DNA from: JAUSIF01 sp964620215
GTDB lineage: Bacteria > Pseudomonadota > Alphaproteobacteria > Rhizobiales > Xanthobacteraceae
Assembly (NCBI GenBank): GCA_964620215.1
Contig: CAZUJE010000147.1
Coordinates: 1-6,689 of the forward strand
Reading direction: 5' to 3'
Length of the DNA stretch: 6,689 nucleotides
Positions 5,705 through 6,689 of this stretch are shown here, in pieces (the stretch's first letter is position 1; each line of letters starts with the position of its first letter). The notes under the pieces were generated by a model, which saw nothing but the letters and a program-made list of their open reading frames with translations, made no database searches and had not been told where the DNA came from. Both the position numbers and the translations under genes were made by a program.

Positions 5705-6689
5705 TCAGCCCTTCGCGAGTTCACCGGGCAGCGCCGCCGCCCATTGGGTGATGTTGCCCGCACCCAGACACACAACATAATCGCCGGGTTTCGCGATCCG
5801 GCGGATTTCGCCCGCAAGCTTGTCCGAAGACAAAAGCGCGTGCGCGTTGCGATGCCCGCGCGCGCGCATGCCTTGCACCAATGCGTCTCGATCGATGCCG
5901 GGGATTGGTTGCTCGCCCGCCGGATAGACCGGTGCCACGAACACATGATCGGCGTCGTTAAAACAAGTGCAGAACTGCTCGAACAGATCGCGAAGCCGTG
6001 TGAAACGGTGCGGCTGCACCACCGCGATGACTTTTGCCTTTGTCGAAGCCCGCGCGGCCTTCAGCACCGCCGCGATTTCCACCGGGTGATGGCCGTAGTC
6101 GTCGAAGATCGCGACCCCGTTCCATTCGCCGGTCTTGGTGAAACGCCGCTTCACGCCGCCGAAATTCGCCAATCCCTTGCGGATATTGTCGGCGGAAATT
6201 CCAAGCTCATGCGCCACCGCCACCGCCGCCGTCGCATTCAGCGCGTTGTGATGGCCCGGCATGTTCATCACGAGGTCTTTAATTTCAGAAGCGCCGTTTC
6301 CGTTGCGGCCGCGGAACACGACGCGGAAGCGGCAGACCCCGCCTTCCAGATTCACATCACAGAGACGCACATCGGCCTGCGGGTTCACGCCGTAGGTCAG
6401 CACGCGGCGGTCCTCGATGCGGCCCACTAATTCTTGGACCACCGGATGATCGATGCACATCACCGCGAAACCGTAAAACGGAATGTTGTCCACGAACGCC
6501 CGGAACGCCTCCTTCACCTTGTCGAAGGTGTGGAAGTGATCGAGATGCTCGGGGTCGATATTTGTGACGACAGCGACTTCCGCAGGCAGCTTCAAGAACG
6601 TGCCGTCGGACTCGTCCGCTTCCACCACCATCCATTCGCCCTGACCTAGCCGCGCATTGGTGCCGTAAGCGTTGATGATGCCGCCGTTA
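5705..6689 (-). CDS. murC: UDP-N-acetylmuramate--L-alanine ligase (5' end cut by window)
   Basis: First Mur ligase of the peptidoglycan stem; it adds L-alanine to UDP-MurNAc using ATP in the cytoplasm. The visible frame starts at the window edge (NGGIINAYGTNARLGQGEW) and gives 327 residues of a roughly 465-residue family, so the N-terminal UDP-binding domain and part of the ATP domain are missing. Visible motifs: VVEADESDGTF in the central ATPase domain, VVTNIDPEHLDHFHTF (Mur ligase His/Asp signature), PGHHNALNATAAVAVA, FDDYGHHPVEIAAVLKAAR in the C-terminal domain, VQPHRFTRLRDLFEQF, and GAGNIT near the end. The frame has no interruption. It ends in TGA at 5705-5707, 1 base before the murB start. 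The Met at 6629-6631 is internal, not the start. Family assignment is very secure. Confidence 0.97.
   Translation of the reverse strand, partial: NGGIINAYGTNARLGQGEWMVVEADESDGTFLKLPAEVAVVTNIDPEHLDHFHTFDKVKEAFRAFVDNIPFYGFAVMCIDHPVVQELVGRIEDRRVLTYGVNPQADVRLCDVNLEGGVCRFRVVFRGRNGNGASEIKDLVMNMPGHHNALNATAAVAVAHELGISADNIRKGLANFGGVKRRFTKTGEWNGVAIFDDYGHHPVEIAAVLKAARASTKAKVIAVVQPHRFTRLRDLFEQFCTCFNDADHVFVAPVYPAGEQPIPGIDRDALVQGMRARGHRNAHALLSSDKLAGEIRRIAKPGDYVVCLGAGNITQWAAALPGELAKG
5709..5714 (-). promoter_or_regulatory. Ribosome binding site of murB
   Basis: The minus strand reads GAAGGG, 5 bases before the ATG at 5701-5703 and overlapping the end of murC. It selects this ATG over earlier in-frame ATGs, which would extend into murC. 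Confidence 0.7.

Noticed and set aside
4777..5946. 389-codon version of MurB extending into murC
   Set aside because: The extra 81 residues lie on murC coding sequence in another frame and do not resemble MurB. The ATG at 5701-5703 has a good ribosome site.
5600..6430. Plus-strand open frame of 276 codons opposite murB and murC
   Set aside because: It is His- and Arg-rich without domain features, and the opposite strand encodes clear MurC motifs.

Overview
The window is a minus-strand run of tightly packed genes. It reads, from right to left: murC (cut by the window end), murB, ddl, ftsQ, ftsA, an ftsZ-like gene, and a dsbA-type gene cut by the left end. GC content is high. No intergenic gap exceeds 49 bases, and I see no RNA genes, CRISPR arrays or mobile elements.

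Right part (about 1065-6689): this is a division and cell wall (dcw) segment in the order murC-murB-ddl-ftsQ-ftsA-ftsZ. Most junctions are start/stop overlaps or near-overlaps. The order and the protein style suggest an alphaproteobacterium, most likely Hyphomicrobiales (Rhizobiales). The clues are an FtsZ with VTKPFHFEG and IPNQNLFRIANEKTT, and an FtsQ with a long basic cytoplasmic N-terminus. MurC, MurB and Ddl make peptidoglycan precursors. FtsQ, FtsA and FtsZ build the division machine that uses them.

Left part (1 to about 1064): this holds the tail of a SPOR-domain (FtsN-like) protein, followed 3 bases later by a periplasmic thiol:disulfide interchange protein (DsbA, CPHC active site). 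From memory, a SPOR gene followed by dsbA, often behind argS, is a betaproteobacterial arrangement, and the LPGKPGDKP linker has that style. In Hyphomicrobiales, lpxC or other genes would be expected after ftsZ.

The key observation is at about 1059-1076. The FtsZ reading frame stops matching FtsZ just before helix H7 and continues in frame into the linker and SPOR domain of the other protein. The result is one open 325-residue FtsZ(N)-SPOR frame. It has lost the FtsZ T7 loop, C-terminal domain and tail, and the SPOR partner's membrane anchor. This could be a new fusion gene. However, the topology makes little sense (a cytosolic polymer domain joined to a periplasmic peptidoglycan-binding domain with no export signal). 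Both flanks also switch taxonomic flavour at the same point. A chimeric contig or misassembly joining two genomes is the best explanation until reads across the join show otherwise.
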